Source: Bacillota bacterium (GTDB lineage: Bacteria > Bacillota > Clostridia > Oscillospirales > Ruminococcaceae). Taken from it: a stretch of 64,000 nt of DNA. The stretch covers positions 759,258-823,257 of the forward strand of contig JAEWAB010000004.1 in the NCBI GenBank assembly GCA_023391875.1, read 5' to 3'. How positions within the stretch are numbered: the first letter of the stretch is position 1; each line of letters starts with the position of its first letter. This document shows, in pieces, positions 51,181-59,579 of this stretch. Both the position numbers and the translations under genes were made by a program. The notes below the pieces were generated by a model, which was not told the origin of the DNA, did no database searches, and saw nothing but the letters and a program-made list of their open reading frames with translations.

Positions 51181-52137
51181 ATGAATATTCCGCTGTCGTT
51201 TTACCCGTTAAAAGAAACCGATGTACCGGAGCTTACGGCTGTTTGGAACCACTGTTTTGAAAAGCCTTATCAGGTAAGCCCCCAAATGGTACAGGATAAG
51301 CTCCTGCGTGATGGCGATACCTACGCCCCCGCGGTGGTTGTCTGCAGAACGGCGGGCAGCATCATCGGCTTTATTGCCTGCAAGGTTACCGATAACAGCA
51401 TCGCCGACTTGGACAATACCGCATGGCTGAGCACCCTGTTTGTTGAGAAGGCTTACCGGCGGCAGGGTATCGGAGGCATGCTGCTTCAAAAGGCCGAGGC
51501 GGAGTTAAAAGACGCGGGCTATCAAAGATTATTGGTTGCCGGGGAGCTTAATAACTTCTATTCAGGCATACCCGACCCAAGCCCCGCGCTAAACTCGTTT
51601 TTTACAAAACACGGGTTCATTCAGGGCGATACGGAGCATTACGACCTTACGGCGGACGTCTCAACCATTGATTTCTCCTCACTCCTTGTAAAGATAAACC
51701 GCAGCATCGACTACTCAACCAGAACCTACACCGACACCGACATTGAAAGATTCTCCTCATTTCTTCAACATGAATTCCCCGGGCGCTGGAAAGAAGAAAT
51801 GCTGCGGTTTATCAAAAAAGGCGGGGATCACCGATATCTGTTATTGCTTTGCAGAGGGCCGGAGATTAAGGGCTTCTGCAAAATTCACTACAGCCCCGAT
51901 AATAACGGGCTTGGGCTGCATTTAGGGAACCACTGGGGCGCGCTGGGGCCGATTGGCATAGCCGAGGATATCCGCGCGCAGGCGCTGGGCAGCCGCATTC
52001 TGTGTGACGCTTTACAGCAGCTCAAGGCATATGGTGCACACAACGTGAACATTGACTGGACCGGATTAAAGGGCTTCTACGGGCAGTTTGGCTTTACGCC
52101 GTGGCGCCGGTATCTGAGCGCCTATAAAACGATTTAA
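51181..52137 (+). CDS. GNAT-family protein with two acetyltransferase domains
   Basis: A 318-aa protein. The first GNAT domain (about residues 5-140) has the acetyl-CoA loop LFVEKAYRRQGIGGMLLQKA. The second (about 180-318) is more degenerate, with GIAEDIRAQALGSRILCDAL at the equivalent place. Tandem GNAT proteins usually keep one active site. It sits 18 nt after the permease gene and before a hexosaminidase, so it may acetylate an amino sugar, such as glucosamine released after uptake. Substrate unproven. GGAGGTATTTAGTTT precedes the ATG. Confidence 0.82.
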   Translation: MNIPLSFYPLKETDVPELTAVWNHCFEKPYQVSPQMVQDKLLRDGDTYAPAVVVCRTAGSIIGFIACKVTDNSIADLDNTAWLSTLFVEKAYRRQGIGGMLLQKAEAELKDAGYQRLLVAGELNNFYSGIPDPSPALNSFFTKHGFIQGDTEHYDLTADVSTIDFSSLLVKINRSIDYSTRTYTDTDIERFSSFLQHEFPGRWKEEMLRFIKKGGDHRYLLLLCRGPEIKGFCKIHYSPDNNGLGLHLGNHWGALGPIGIAEDIRAQALGSRILCDALQQLKAYGAHNVNIDWTGLKGFYGQFGFTPWRRYLSAYKTI

Positions 52138-52192
52138 TCAAGCGGCGGTCTTTCGGTTTGTCGCTTTAAGTAAAGCAGGGTGAAGAAGAAAT

Positions 52193-54088
52193 ATGATCAA
52201 ACTATACGGCGAAACCGGGGAGGTTGAAGGCGGGCTTGCTAACCTGCTGCAATACTACTGTTTTCCCATGCCATCCGCTCAGGATTATTCAATTTCTGTG
52301 AAGCGTCTTAACGATAAAGCAAAGATTTCGCTCAGCGTAAGCACAGAGTATGGGCTTGAGATTCAATATAAAAACAGAAGCGACTTTTTCAGGGCGCTTT
52401 CGATTATACTGCAGCATGCGTACGAAAAGGCATTCCAGCGGCAGGAAACCGCGCTGTTTGAAGCCTGCGCGCTCATGATCGACCTTTCCCGCAACGCGGT
52501 GTATAGGGTTGATGAAATCAAGCGGCTGCTTGCCTTTATGGCCCTTGCGGGGCATAACCGCTGTTACCTCTATATGGAGGATACCTACCAACTGCCCGGC
52601 TACCCGTACTTTGGGTATTTCAGAGGCAGGTATTCGGCCGAAGAGCTCAAAGAAATCGACAATTTTGCCTATTCCCTCGGCATCGAGGCCATCCCGTGCG
52701 TTCAGACGCTGGCGCATCTCAGCACCACGCTTAAATGGGGCTACGCAAGGGGAATGAAGGATACCGACGATATCCTGCTTGTGGGCGAGGAGGACACCTA
52801 CCGCTTTATAGAAGCCATGTTTTCCACCCTGAAGGGCTGCTTCCGCACCAACAGGGTTCATATCGGCATGGATGAGGCGATGGGTCTTGGAACAGGGGAC
52901 TATCTGAAAAAGCACGGCTACGAAAACCAATACAGCATTATGATAGAGCACCTCAACCGGGTGAACGGTATTGCCCAAAGGCTCGGCCTGGCCCCGATGA
53001 TTTGGGACGACATGTTCTACCGTTCGCATGACCTAAACCACGACTATTACAACTTTGATGTTCAGATAACCGATGAGGATATCAGGCTTGTCCCGCAGAA
53101 TATAACGCTGGTGTATTGGGATTATTACCACACTCAGGAGCAGGAGTACGATAAGCTGCTGGCGATGCGCGACCGTTACCCCAACGACATTGTGTTTGCG
53201 GGCGGTATCTGGCGCTGGATGGGCTTGGTTCCCTCCTACTCCAAAACCTTTGCCACCACTAACGCAGCGCTTGCCGCGTGCAAACGGCATAAGGTGAAGG
53301 AGATCATGGCCACCGCGTGGGGTGATGACGGCGCCGAAACCTCGATTGAAACCATCCTGCCGGGCATTATCCTGTTCGGCGAACATTGCTACGGCCAGCC
53401 GGCGGATGAACAGGCCATCAGCCTGCGCTTAAGGTTCCTAACCGGGCTTTCGCTGCAGGATTTTCAGGCCATCGAGAAGCTGGATATCCTGCCGGGCGGC
53501 GACTACCCAAATGTGAAAACCAAGAACCCGTCCAAGCACATCCTGTATCAGGATATCCTGATGGGTGCCTTTGACGGATATTTTGCGGATGAAGCGATAG
53601 AAAAACACTATAAAGACTGTGAAAAAGAACTACATCAGCTTACTCAAAGAGAAGGCAACGCGTACAGCGACCTGTTTGAGATGTACGGCAGGCTGGCGAG
53701 TGTACTGGAGCTGAAATGCAGGCTGGGCATACGGATACGGCGAGCCTACCTGCAAAACAACAGGGTGCAGCTTATGACTATTGTTCAGGATACTCTGCCG
53801 CAGCTTCGCATGGCGGTAAGCGCGTTTAAGCAGGCGTTTATGAAGGTTTGGTTTTACGAGGCCAAGGGCTACGGCTTTGAGGTAATCGATATCCGTCTCG
53901 GCGGGCTGTTAAGCCGAATCGATACGGTAACCGTCAGGCTTTCGGCCTATCTTAATGGGGAAATCCGTGAGATTGAAGAGCTTACAGAGCAGCCACTACC
54001 GTTTACCTTAGGGGACTATTACGACGAAAACTTTGTGAGCTACAACGTGTACGGCAGCACCGCTACGCAGAATGTTTTAACCCGTTAA
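52193..54088 (+). CDS. Intracellular GH20-type beta-N-acetylhexosaminidase
   Basis: A 631-aa protein without signal peptide. The GH20 TIM barrel spans about residues 95-430. It has SLGIEAIPCVQTLAHL and the catalytic Asp227-Glu228 pair in VHIGMDEAMGLGTG. Further barrel strands are LAPMIWDDMFY, TLVYWDYYH and MATAWGDDGAETS, which supplies a conserved Trp. In GH20 the Asp orients the substrate acetamido group for substrate-assisted catalysis, so N-acetylated hexosaminides are expected. It would cleave imported GlcNAc or GalNAc oligosaccharides in the cytoplasm. The C-terminal 200 residues are helical and of unknown role. GAAGAA precedes the ATG. Confidence 0.87.
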   Translation: MIKLYGETGEVEGGLANLLQYYCFPMPSAQDYSISVKRLNDKAKISLSVSTEYGLEIQYKNRSDFFRALSIILQHAYEKAFQRQETALFEACALMIDLSRNAVYRVDEIKRLLAFMALAGHNRCYLYMEDTYQLPGYPYFGYFRGRYSAEELKEIDNFAYSLGIEAIPCVQTLAHLSTTLKWGYARGMKDTDDILLVGEEDTYRFIEAMFSTLKGCFRTNRVHIGMDEAMGLGTGDYLKKHGYENQYSIMIEHLNRVNGIAQRLGLAPMIWDDMFYRSHDLNHDYYNFDVQITDEDIRLVPQNITLVYWDYYHTQEQEYDKLLAMRDRYPNDIVFAGGIWRWMGLVPSYSKTFATTNAALAACKRHKVKEIMATAWGDDGAETSIETILPGIILFGEHCYGQPADEQAISLRLRFLTGLSLQDFQAIEKLDILPGGDYPNVKTKNPSKHILYQDILMGAFDGYFADEAIEKHYKDCEKELHQLTQREGNAYSDLFEMYGRLASVLELKCRLGIRIRRAYLQNNRVQLMTIVQDTLPQLRMAVSAFKQAFMKVWFYEAKGYGFEVIDIRLGGLLSRIDTVTVRLSAYLNGEIREIEELTEQPLPFTLGDYYDENFVSYNVYGSTATQNVLTR

Positions 54089-54138
54089 ACCGTTATACAG
54101 ATAATGATATCAGCACCAAGGAAAGGATCGTGTATTTT

Positions 54139-55695
54139 ATGGTTAAAGTACTGTATGTGCCGCTGGATGAAAGAACCTGCAACTATTACTTTCCGCAGCG
54201 TCTGGCGAAGATTGCCGACGGCATAGAGCTGCTGGTTCCCCCCTATGAGGATATGGGGTATCTGAAAACCCCCGCGAGCTACAACAAGATATGGGAATGG
54301 CTGTTCTCAAACGCCAGGAGCTGTGAGTACGCAATCCTTTCGGTGGATACGCTGGTGTACGGGAATATCATCAACTCCCGCACCCATCACCGCACCTGCG
54401 ACGAGTGCAGGGAAACGCTTGAAAACTTCAGAAAGCTTAAAAGCATAAACCCCAACCTGAAGATACATGCCTTTAATCTAGCGGCCCGTGTGGCGGCCTA
54501 TAACGACGCGCACGAAGACCCCGACTACTGGGCCACACAGGGCTATAACATCTGGCGCTATACCTTTTTAATGGATAAGATTGCCCGCAAGCACGCCGAC
54601 GAGGCGGAGCAGAGGGAGTTTGAACAGCTCAAAGCCGAGATTCCCGCCGAATACCTAAACGATTTTATTGAGAGAAGAACGGTTGACCGCTTTACTAACC
54701 TGTACTGTGTAGACCTTGTGAAGGACGGCATTTTTGAGATATTAACCGTGCCGAAGGATGATACCGCCGAATACGGCTACGCCGCGCTGGATCAGAGCGC
54801 CATTGCCCAAAAGGTGCGCGAGGAGCGCCTGATGGACAGGGTGCTGGTTTATCCGGGTGCCGACGAGGTGGGCAGCGTACTGTTTACGAGGGTGTTTAAT
54901 CTCATCAAGAGGTATACGCCGCGTGTATATGTGCGGTACTCCTCAGTTTTGGGGCCAACCATTGTGCCGCGCTACGAGGATCGTCCGCTTCACGAGAGCA
55001 TCAAATCGCAGATCACCTCTGCGGGTGGCATCTGCGAGGATAATTCCGCGGAGTCCGACTGCATGCTTGCCATCAATTCGCCGGGAAAATACATGATCGA
55101 ATCGGCCGACCAGTATACCAAGGACCTTACCTTTACCAGCCATATCAACATGTACGAGTTTTTGCGCTATATCGGCTATTACAGCAGCCATTACCAAAAG
55201 GCGGCGGGCGTGGCGGAGGTTTCGGTGTGCAACGGCTGTGAGAACGAGTTTATGGATTACGCGCTGCTTAAGGGTACCTACGACATCACACAGGGCTTCG
55301 GCGGGTGGAACACCTCGCAGAACACCATCGGCGTAGTGCTGGCGCAAACCATCATCGCAAGCTACTACAACCGGTACAAGGATAACTACGAACAGTTTAA
55401 GCGCGCGGAAGAGTTCAAGCTGCGCAACATCATCTGCGACTGGCTATATCAGTCGAATGTGCTGCACCGGTTCATTGTAGAAACACAGGGCCGTATCGAC
55501 CCATATCATCTTGCGGAGCATTACGGCGAGGTAACGGAGTATTTCAACCAAAACTTAAACCGTATGGTTGCCGAGAAGTTTGGCAGCAGGTATAAGGGGG
55601 CGGAGATTGTCATCGAGAACCTGCGCTTTAACTGGGACGGTGTGTTCTATATCTACTTTGATGTAAAGCTGGAGGGTATTCAGTTTAAGATTTAA
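54139..55695 (+). CDS. DUF4127-family protein
   Basis: A 518-aa cytoplasmic protein. The start VKVLYVPLDERTCNYYFPQ and following YEDMGYLKTPAS are the hallmark of DUF4127, whose biochemical role I do not know. Other conserved-looking parts are SVDTLVYGNIINSRTHH, YPGADEVGSVLFTR and GGWNTSQNTIGVVLAQTIIA. Asp, Asn and His content in these blocks would suit a hydrolase or lyase active site; this is speculation. It sits between the GH20 enzyme and nanE in one transcription unit, so it probably acts on an amino sugar or its glycoside. ATG 54139 is preferred over GTG 54130, which abuts AAAGGATC. Confidence 0.82.
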   Translation: MVKVLYVPLDERTCNYYFPQRLAKIADGIELLVPPYEDMGYLKTPASYNKIWEWLFSNARSCEYAILSVDTLVYGNIINSRTHHRTCDECRETLENFRKLKSINPNLKIHAFNLAARVAAYNDAHEDPDYWATQGYNIWRYTFLMDKIARKHADEAEQREFEQLKAEIPAEYLNDFIERRTVDRFTNLYCVDLVKDGIFEILTVPKDDTAEYGYAALDQSAIAQKVREERLMDRVLVYPGADEVGSVLFTRVFNLIKRYTPRVYVRYSSVLGPTIVPRYEDRPLHESIKSQITSAGGICEDNSAESDCMLAINSPGKYMIESADQYTKDLTFTSHINMYEFLRYIGYYSSHYQKAAGVAEVSVCNGCENEFMDYALLKGTYDITQGFGGWNTSQNTIGVVLAQTIIASYYNRYKDNYEQFKRAEEFKLRNIICDWLYQSNVLHRFIVETQGRIDPYHLAEHYGEVTEYFNQNLNRMVAEKFGSRYKGAEIVIENLRFNWDGVFYIYFDVKLEGIQFKI

Positions 55696-55740
55696 CACCA
55701 ATTCATCATCACAAATTAGGGATAAAATCGGGAGACAATT

Positions 55741-56439
55741 ATGGAAAAGAATGAAATCCTCCAAAGGATTAAAAGCAGGCTGATCGTATCTTGTCAGGCT
55801 TTAAGCGATGAGCCTTTACACAGCTCCTTTATTATGAAAAGGATGGCCGTTGCCGCACAGGAAGGCGGCGCGGGCGGCATACGAGCCAACTCGCCGCAGG
55901 ATATCGAAGAGATTAAAAAAGAGGTGGCCCTGCCGATTATCGGCCTGTATAAGGTGGTATACGGCGACAGCGACGTTTACATCACCCCAACGATGAGGGA
56001 GGTTGACGAACTGGTGCGGGTGGGCGCCGACATCATTGCCATGGACGCCACCAAGCGCCCGCGCCCGAACGGCAAAACGCTTGAGGAGTTCTTTGAAGAG
56101 GTAAAGCGGAAATACCCCAACCAGCTGTTTATGGCCGATACCTCCTGCTACGAGGAGGGCGTTAAGGCCAAGGAGCTTGGCTTTGATATTATCGGCACCA
56201 CCATGTCGGGCTACACCGAATACACCAAGGACGTGAAGCTGCCCAACTACGACCTGATGAAGCGGTATGTTGAGAATTTGAATACCCCTATCATCGCCGA
56301 AGGCGGCATTTGGACACCGGAACAGCTCAAGGCAGCCATGGATATCGGCGTATGGGCCGCGGTGGTGGGTACCGCCATCACAAGGCCACGCGAGATTACG
56401 CGCTACTTTTTAAGCGGTCTTGCAGAGGACGACGAATAG
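55741..56439 (+). CDS. nanE: N-acetylmannosamine-6-phosphate 2-epimerase
   Basis: A 232-aa TIM-barrel enzyme interconverting ManNAc-6-P and GlcNAc-6-P. Conserved NanE motifs: LIVSCQALSDEPLH, GAGGIRANSPQDI, PIIGLYKVVYGDSDVYITPT, ADIIAMDATKRPRPNG, FMADTSCYEEGV and PIIAEGGIWTPEQ (catalytic Lys and Glu within these). GlcNAc-6-P would then pass to NagA and NagB. No nanA (sialate lyase) is in the window, so the ManNAc may come from glycan breakdown or from a distant sialic-acid locus. GGGAGACAATT precedes the ATG. Confidence 0.94.
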   Translation: MEKNEILQRIKSRLIVSCQALSDEPLHSSFIMKRMAVAAQEGGAGGIRANSPQDIEEIKKEVALPIIGLYKVVYGDSDVYITPTMREVDELVRVGADIIAMDATKRPRPNGKTLEEFFEEVKRKYPNQLFMADTSCYEEGVKAKELGFDIIGTTMSGYTEYTKDVKLPNYDLMKRYVENLNTPIIAEGGIWTPEQLKAAMDIGVWAAVVGTAITRPREITRYFLSGLAEDDE

Positions 56440-56502
56440 ACATTAGGGAAACCTCACTTTTCATTGGATTAACAACCAAAAAAGAAAGGGATGGATTTAA
56501 TC

Positions 56503-57567
56503 ATGGGCAAGAAAAAGATAGCGGTCATCGGCTGTGGAACGATAGCCACCACCGCGCATATACCCGCTTACATAAAAAACGATCAGGCCGAGATCAAGTA
56601 TTTCTGCGATATCATCCCTGAGCGTGCGCAGGCCATGGTGGAAAAGTACGGCTGCGGCACCGCGGTAACCGATTATCATGATATTCTGGGCGACAGGGAA
56701 CTGGACGCGGTTTCGGTCTGTACCCCGAACAACCTGCACGCGCAGATTACCAAAGACTTTTTACGGGCGGGCAAGCATGTGCTGTGTGAAAAGCCCGCCG
56801 CCAGAACCTACGCCGAGGCGCTGGAGATGCAGAAGGTGCAGCGCGAGAGCGGCAAGGTGCTAAATATCGGTGTGGTGAACCGCTTTAATACGGCGGTGAA
56901 CCGCATTAAAAAGCTGATTGATAACGGGGAGCTGGGCGAGGTATACCATGTTTATGGCAGCTTTCGCTCCTACCGCAGTATCCCTGGCTGGGGTGGCCCC
57001 TTTACCACAAAGGCGGTTGCGGGCGGCGGCGTGCTCATCGACTGGGGCGTACACTTCTTGGATTTGATTATGTACTGCTGCGGCGACCCAAAGCCGCTAA
57101 CAGTATCAGGCAAGGCGTATTCTAAGCTGGGCAAAAAGCTGGAGGACTATGTATATACCGACATGTGGGCAGGCCCGCCCATAAAGGACGGCACCTATGA
57201 CGTGGAGGATCTTATCACCGGCTTTATCCGCACCGCGGGCCCTACCATTACCATCAACGGCGCATGGGCGCAGAACATCGGTGAGAATGAGATGTTTATC
57301 GACTTTATGGGCGATAAGGCTGGGGTTCGCCTGCAGTACGGCGGCAACTTTACGCTCTATTCCACCAAGGATAATGCCCTTGCGCAGACCGTTTTCACCT
57401 ATAAAAGCGAACCGCATTTCGAGACGGAGATAGGCGCCTTTTTAAACTGCATTGATTCCGGAGAAAAGCTGCCCTCGCATATTGACTCGGTGCTGATTAC
57501 CGCAGGAATGATGCAGGCGCTGTACGATTCCTCCGAGCAGGGTAGTGAAATCGACCTGCAAAGATGA
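56503..57567 (+). CDS. Gfo/Idh/MocA-family oxidoreductase 1
   Basis: A 354-aa NAD(P)-dependent sugar oxidoreductase. The Rossmann motif is IAVIGCGTIATTAHIPAY, the EKP-type motif LCEKPAARTYAEAL carries the catalytic Lys, and GGGVLIDWGVHFLDLIMY contains the conserved Asp/His pair. The C-terminal beta-sheet domain mediates oligomerisation. Substrate not predictable; context suggests a sugar derivative of the GlcNAc/ManNAc type. ATG 56503 is chosen because an earlier in-frame ATG (56491) abuts AAAGAAAGGG. It is the first of three such enzymes in the operon. Confidence 0.88.
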   Translation: MGKKKIAVIGCGTIATTAHIPAYIKNDQAEIKYFCDIIPERAQAMVEKYGCGTAVTDYHDILGDRELDAVSVCTPNNLHAQITKDFLRAGKHVLCEKPAARTYAEALEMQKVQRESGKVLNIGVVNRFNTAVNRIKKLIDNGELGEVYHVYGSFRSYRSIPGWGGPFTTKAVAGGGVLIDWGVHFLDLIMYCCGDPKPLTVSGKAYSKLGKKLEDYVYTDMWAGPPIKDGTYDVEDLITGFIRTAGPTITINGAWAQNIGENEMFIDFMGDKAGVRLQYGGNFTLYSTKDNALAQTVFTYKSEPHFETEIGAFLNCIDSGEKLPSHIDSVLITAGMMQALYDSSEQGSEIDLQR

Positions 57568-57644
57568 TAAAAGCTAATTTTTAAGCTGGTTTTTGTTCTT
57601 AAACGGCACCAGAATCGGATTGTTGAGAAAGAAGGATTACAGCC

Positions 57645-58478
57645 ATGAAAAAGATTGGCTTTATCGATTATTATCTTGACGAATACCATGCCAACAACTA
57701 CCCCAACTGGATTAAGGAGCTCTCGGGCGGGAAGTTGGAGGTAGCCTGCGCGTGGGCGAAAAAGGATTCCCCAAGCGGCATGACCACCAAGCAGTGGTGT
57801 GATAAAAACAGCATACAGCAGCTGCCAAGCATTGAAAAGGTTGTGGAGCAGAGCGACTGCCTCATCGTGCTTTCGCCCGACAACCCCGAGATGCACGAGG
57901 AGCTTTGCACTCTGCCGCTTGCCAGCGGAAAGCGCGTGTATGTGGATAAAACTTTTGCACCCGACCGCGCCGCCGCGCTGCGCATCTTTGAAAACGCCGA
58001 AAAACACAATACCCCCTGTTTTTCCTCCTCCGCGCTGCGGTTTGCACCCGAGTATCAGCCGGTTGATGAGGCCAGGGTACAGAATATCGTGAGCTGGGGG
58101 CCGGGGTCTTTAAGCACCTACTCTATCCATCAGATCGAACCGATCATCTCGCTCATGGGCGCCGACGCGAAGCGCGTGCTCTTTACGGGCACCGAACAGT
58201 GGCCCGCCCTGATTATCGAGTTTGCCGACGGCAGAAGGGCCAGCCTGTCACACCACGGCTGGAGCTGCCCGTTTACCATGGCGATTGATTATACCGACGC
58301 CGCCACCGATATTATCAAGGTGGAATCTGATTTTTACCACGCCTTCCTTACCCAGATGGTGGACTTTTTCCTCACCGGCGACGTAAAGGTGCGACATGAG
58401 GAAACCATAGTGGTGATCTCCATCCGCGAGGCGGGGATTGCGGCATCACAAACCCAGGGCAGTTGGGTGAATATTTAG
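57645..58478 (+). CDS. Short, divergent Gfo/Idh/MocA-like protein
   Basis: A 277-aa protein with a Rossmann-like start KKIGFIDYYLDEYHANNYPN that lacks the usual GxGxxG. The EKP motif is replaced by VYVDKTFAPDRAAALRIF, keeping the Lys. The second domain is short, with IVSWGPGSLSTYSIHQIEPI, where a His may occupy the active-site place. It could be a degraded or non-redox member, or one with altered cofactor binding. It ends just before the sugar isomerase gene, and the isomerase ribosome binding region overlaps its last codons. GAAAGAAGGATTACAGCC precedes the ATG. Confidence 0.75.
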   Translation: MKKIGFIDYYLDEYHANNYPNWIKELSGGKLEVACAWAKKDSPSGMTTKQWCDKNSIQQLPSIEKVVEQSDCLIVLSPDNPEMHEELCTLPLASGKRVYVDKTFAPDRAAALRIFENAEKHNTPCFSSSALRFAPEYQPVDEARVQNIVSWGPGSLSTYSIHQIEPIISLMGADAKRVLFTGTEQWPALIIEFADGRRASLSHHGWSCPFTMAIDYTDAATDIIKVESDFYHAFLTQMVDFFLTGDVKVRHEETIVVISIREAGIAASQTQGSWVNI

Positions 58479-58507
58479 TGAGTTCAGAAGGTGAGGCGAA
58501 AACACCC

Positions 58508-59368
58508 ATGAAACCATTTTACATCGGCGTTATTGCCGATTCATTCCGTCTTCCCTTTAAGGAATCGGTCGCGAAGGCGCGCGAGGTGGGCGCCGACGGC
58601 GTACAGCTCTACGCCGTATCGGGCGAAATCTGCCCCGAAAGCCTTACCGCTGTGGGCAGGCGGGAGGTTATGAACATCCTGCAGGCAAATGGGCTGAAGG
58701 TTACCGCTTTGTGCGGCGATCTCGGCGGCCACGGCTTTGCGGTAAAGGAACAAAACGCGGCGAAGATTGAAAAATCCAAGCGGATTATCGACTTGGCACG
58801 TGACCTTGGCACCAACATCGTCACCACCCATATCGGAGTGGTTCCGCAGGACAGCGCCAGCAGCCGTTACAAGGTGATGCAGGAGGCGTGCAATCAGCTG
58901 GCCGAATACGCGTACGCAAACGGCGCTTTTTTTGCGGTTGAGACCGGCCCCGAGCCTGCCACACGACTTAAGGGCTTTTTGGACAGTCTTTCCTCCAAGG
59001 GGGTGGCCGTAAACCTCGACCCCGCAAACCTTGTAATGGTTACCGACGACGATCCAGCGGCCGCCGTATACACCCTGCGAGACTATATCGTGCATACCCA
59101 TGCCAAGGACGGTATCCTGCTTAAAAAGACCGACCCGCAGGTGATCTACGACTTCTTCGCCGAAGGCGGCATTGGTGACCTGCGGCTGGAGGAGTACTTT
59201 AAAGAGGTACCTCTCGGCGAGGGCAAGGTGGATTTTGGCCGCTTCCTGTCGGCGCTTGAGGATATCGGTTACCGTGGATACCTGACCATCGAGCGTGAGG
59301 TGGGGGCAAACCCCGAGGCGGATATCCGCCTGGCGGTAAACTACTTAAAAAGCAAACTGCATCAATAA
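58508..59368 (+). CDS. Sugar phosphate isomerase/epimerase-family TIM-barrel protein
   Basis: A 286-aa xylose-isomerase-like (AP endonuclease 2 fold) protein. Expected metal ligands are visible in FFAVETGPEP (Glu), VNLDPANLVM (Asp), YIVHTHAKDG (His) and YLTIEREVG (Glu). Such proteins serve as sugar epimerases, isomerases or lyases, and often pair with Gfo/Idh/MocA oxidoreductases acting on 3-keto intermediates. Start ATG 58508 (MKPFYIGVIADSF) is family-like; GGTGAGG lies rather far upstream, so the exact start is less certain. It follows the divergent oxidoreductase in the same unit. Confidence 0.83.
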   Translation: MKPFYIGVIADSFRLPFKESVAKAREVGADGVQLYAVSGEICPESLTAVGRREVMNILQANGLKVTALCGDLGGHGFAVKEQNAAKIEKSKRIIDLARDLGTNIVTTHIGVVPQDSASSRYKVMQEACNQLAEYAYANGAFFAVETGPEPATRLKGFLDSLSSKGVAVNLDPANLVMVTDDDPAAAVYTLRDYIVHTHAKDGILLKKTDPQVIYDFFAEGGIGDLRLEEYFKEVPLGEGKVDFGRFLSALEDIGYRGYLTIEREVGANPEADIRLAVNYLKSKLHQ

Positions 59369-59380
59369 TACTAATTCTTC

Positions 59381-59538
59381 TTAAAAAAGCGATTCTATCG
59401 CTTTTTTAAACCTCCACCTTCGGCGGGGAGCAACAACGCAAGCGTTGTTGCAGAATGAGTATTGAACGGTAATTCGGCGGCTAAAAGCCGCCACGCCGTT
59501 TTTAATAACGGCGCGAAAAGGGGATTTTATCCCCTTTT
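59381..59538. repeat. Row of five perfect hairpins in an operon gap
   Basis: Consecutive perfect dyads: TTAAAAAAGCGAT-TCT (59381-59409); GCAACAACG-CAAG (59430-59451); GGCGGCT-AAA (59476-59492); CGCCGTT-TTTAAT (59494-59513); AAAAGGGGAT-TTT (59516-59538), each followed by its exact reverse complement. The first is a fair terminator on both strands (T6). Together they fill the 211-bp gap between the isomerase and the next oxidoreductase and split the operon. Confidence 0.65.
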
Positions 59539-59579
59539 TAAATGAAATTTAGTATAAACACATTTTTTAATGGTGGATT

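Noticed and set aside
59381..59538. CRISPR-like array
   Set aside because: The repeated units are hairpins of different sequence, with no constant repeat or spacer length and no cas genes.
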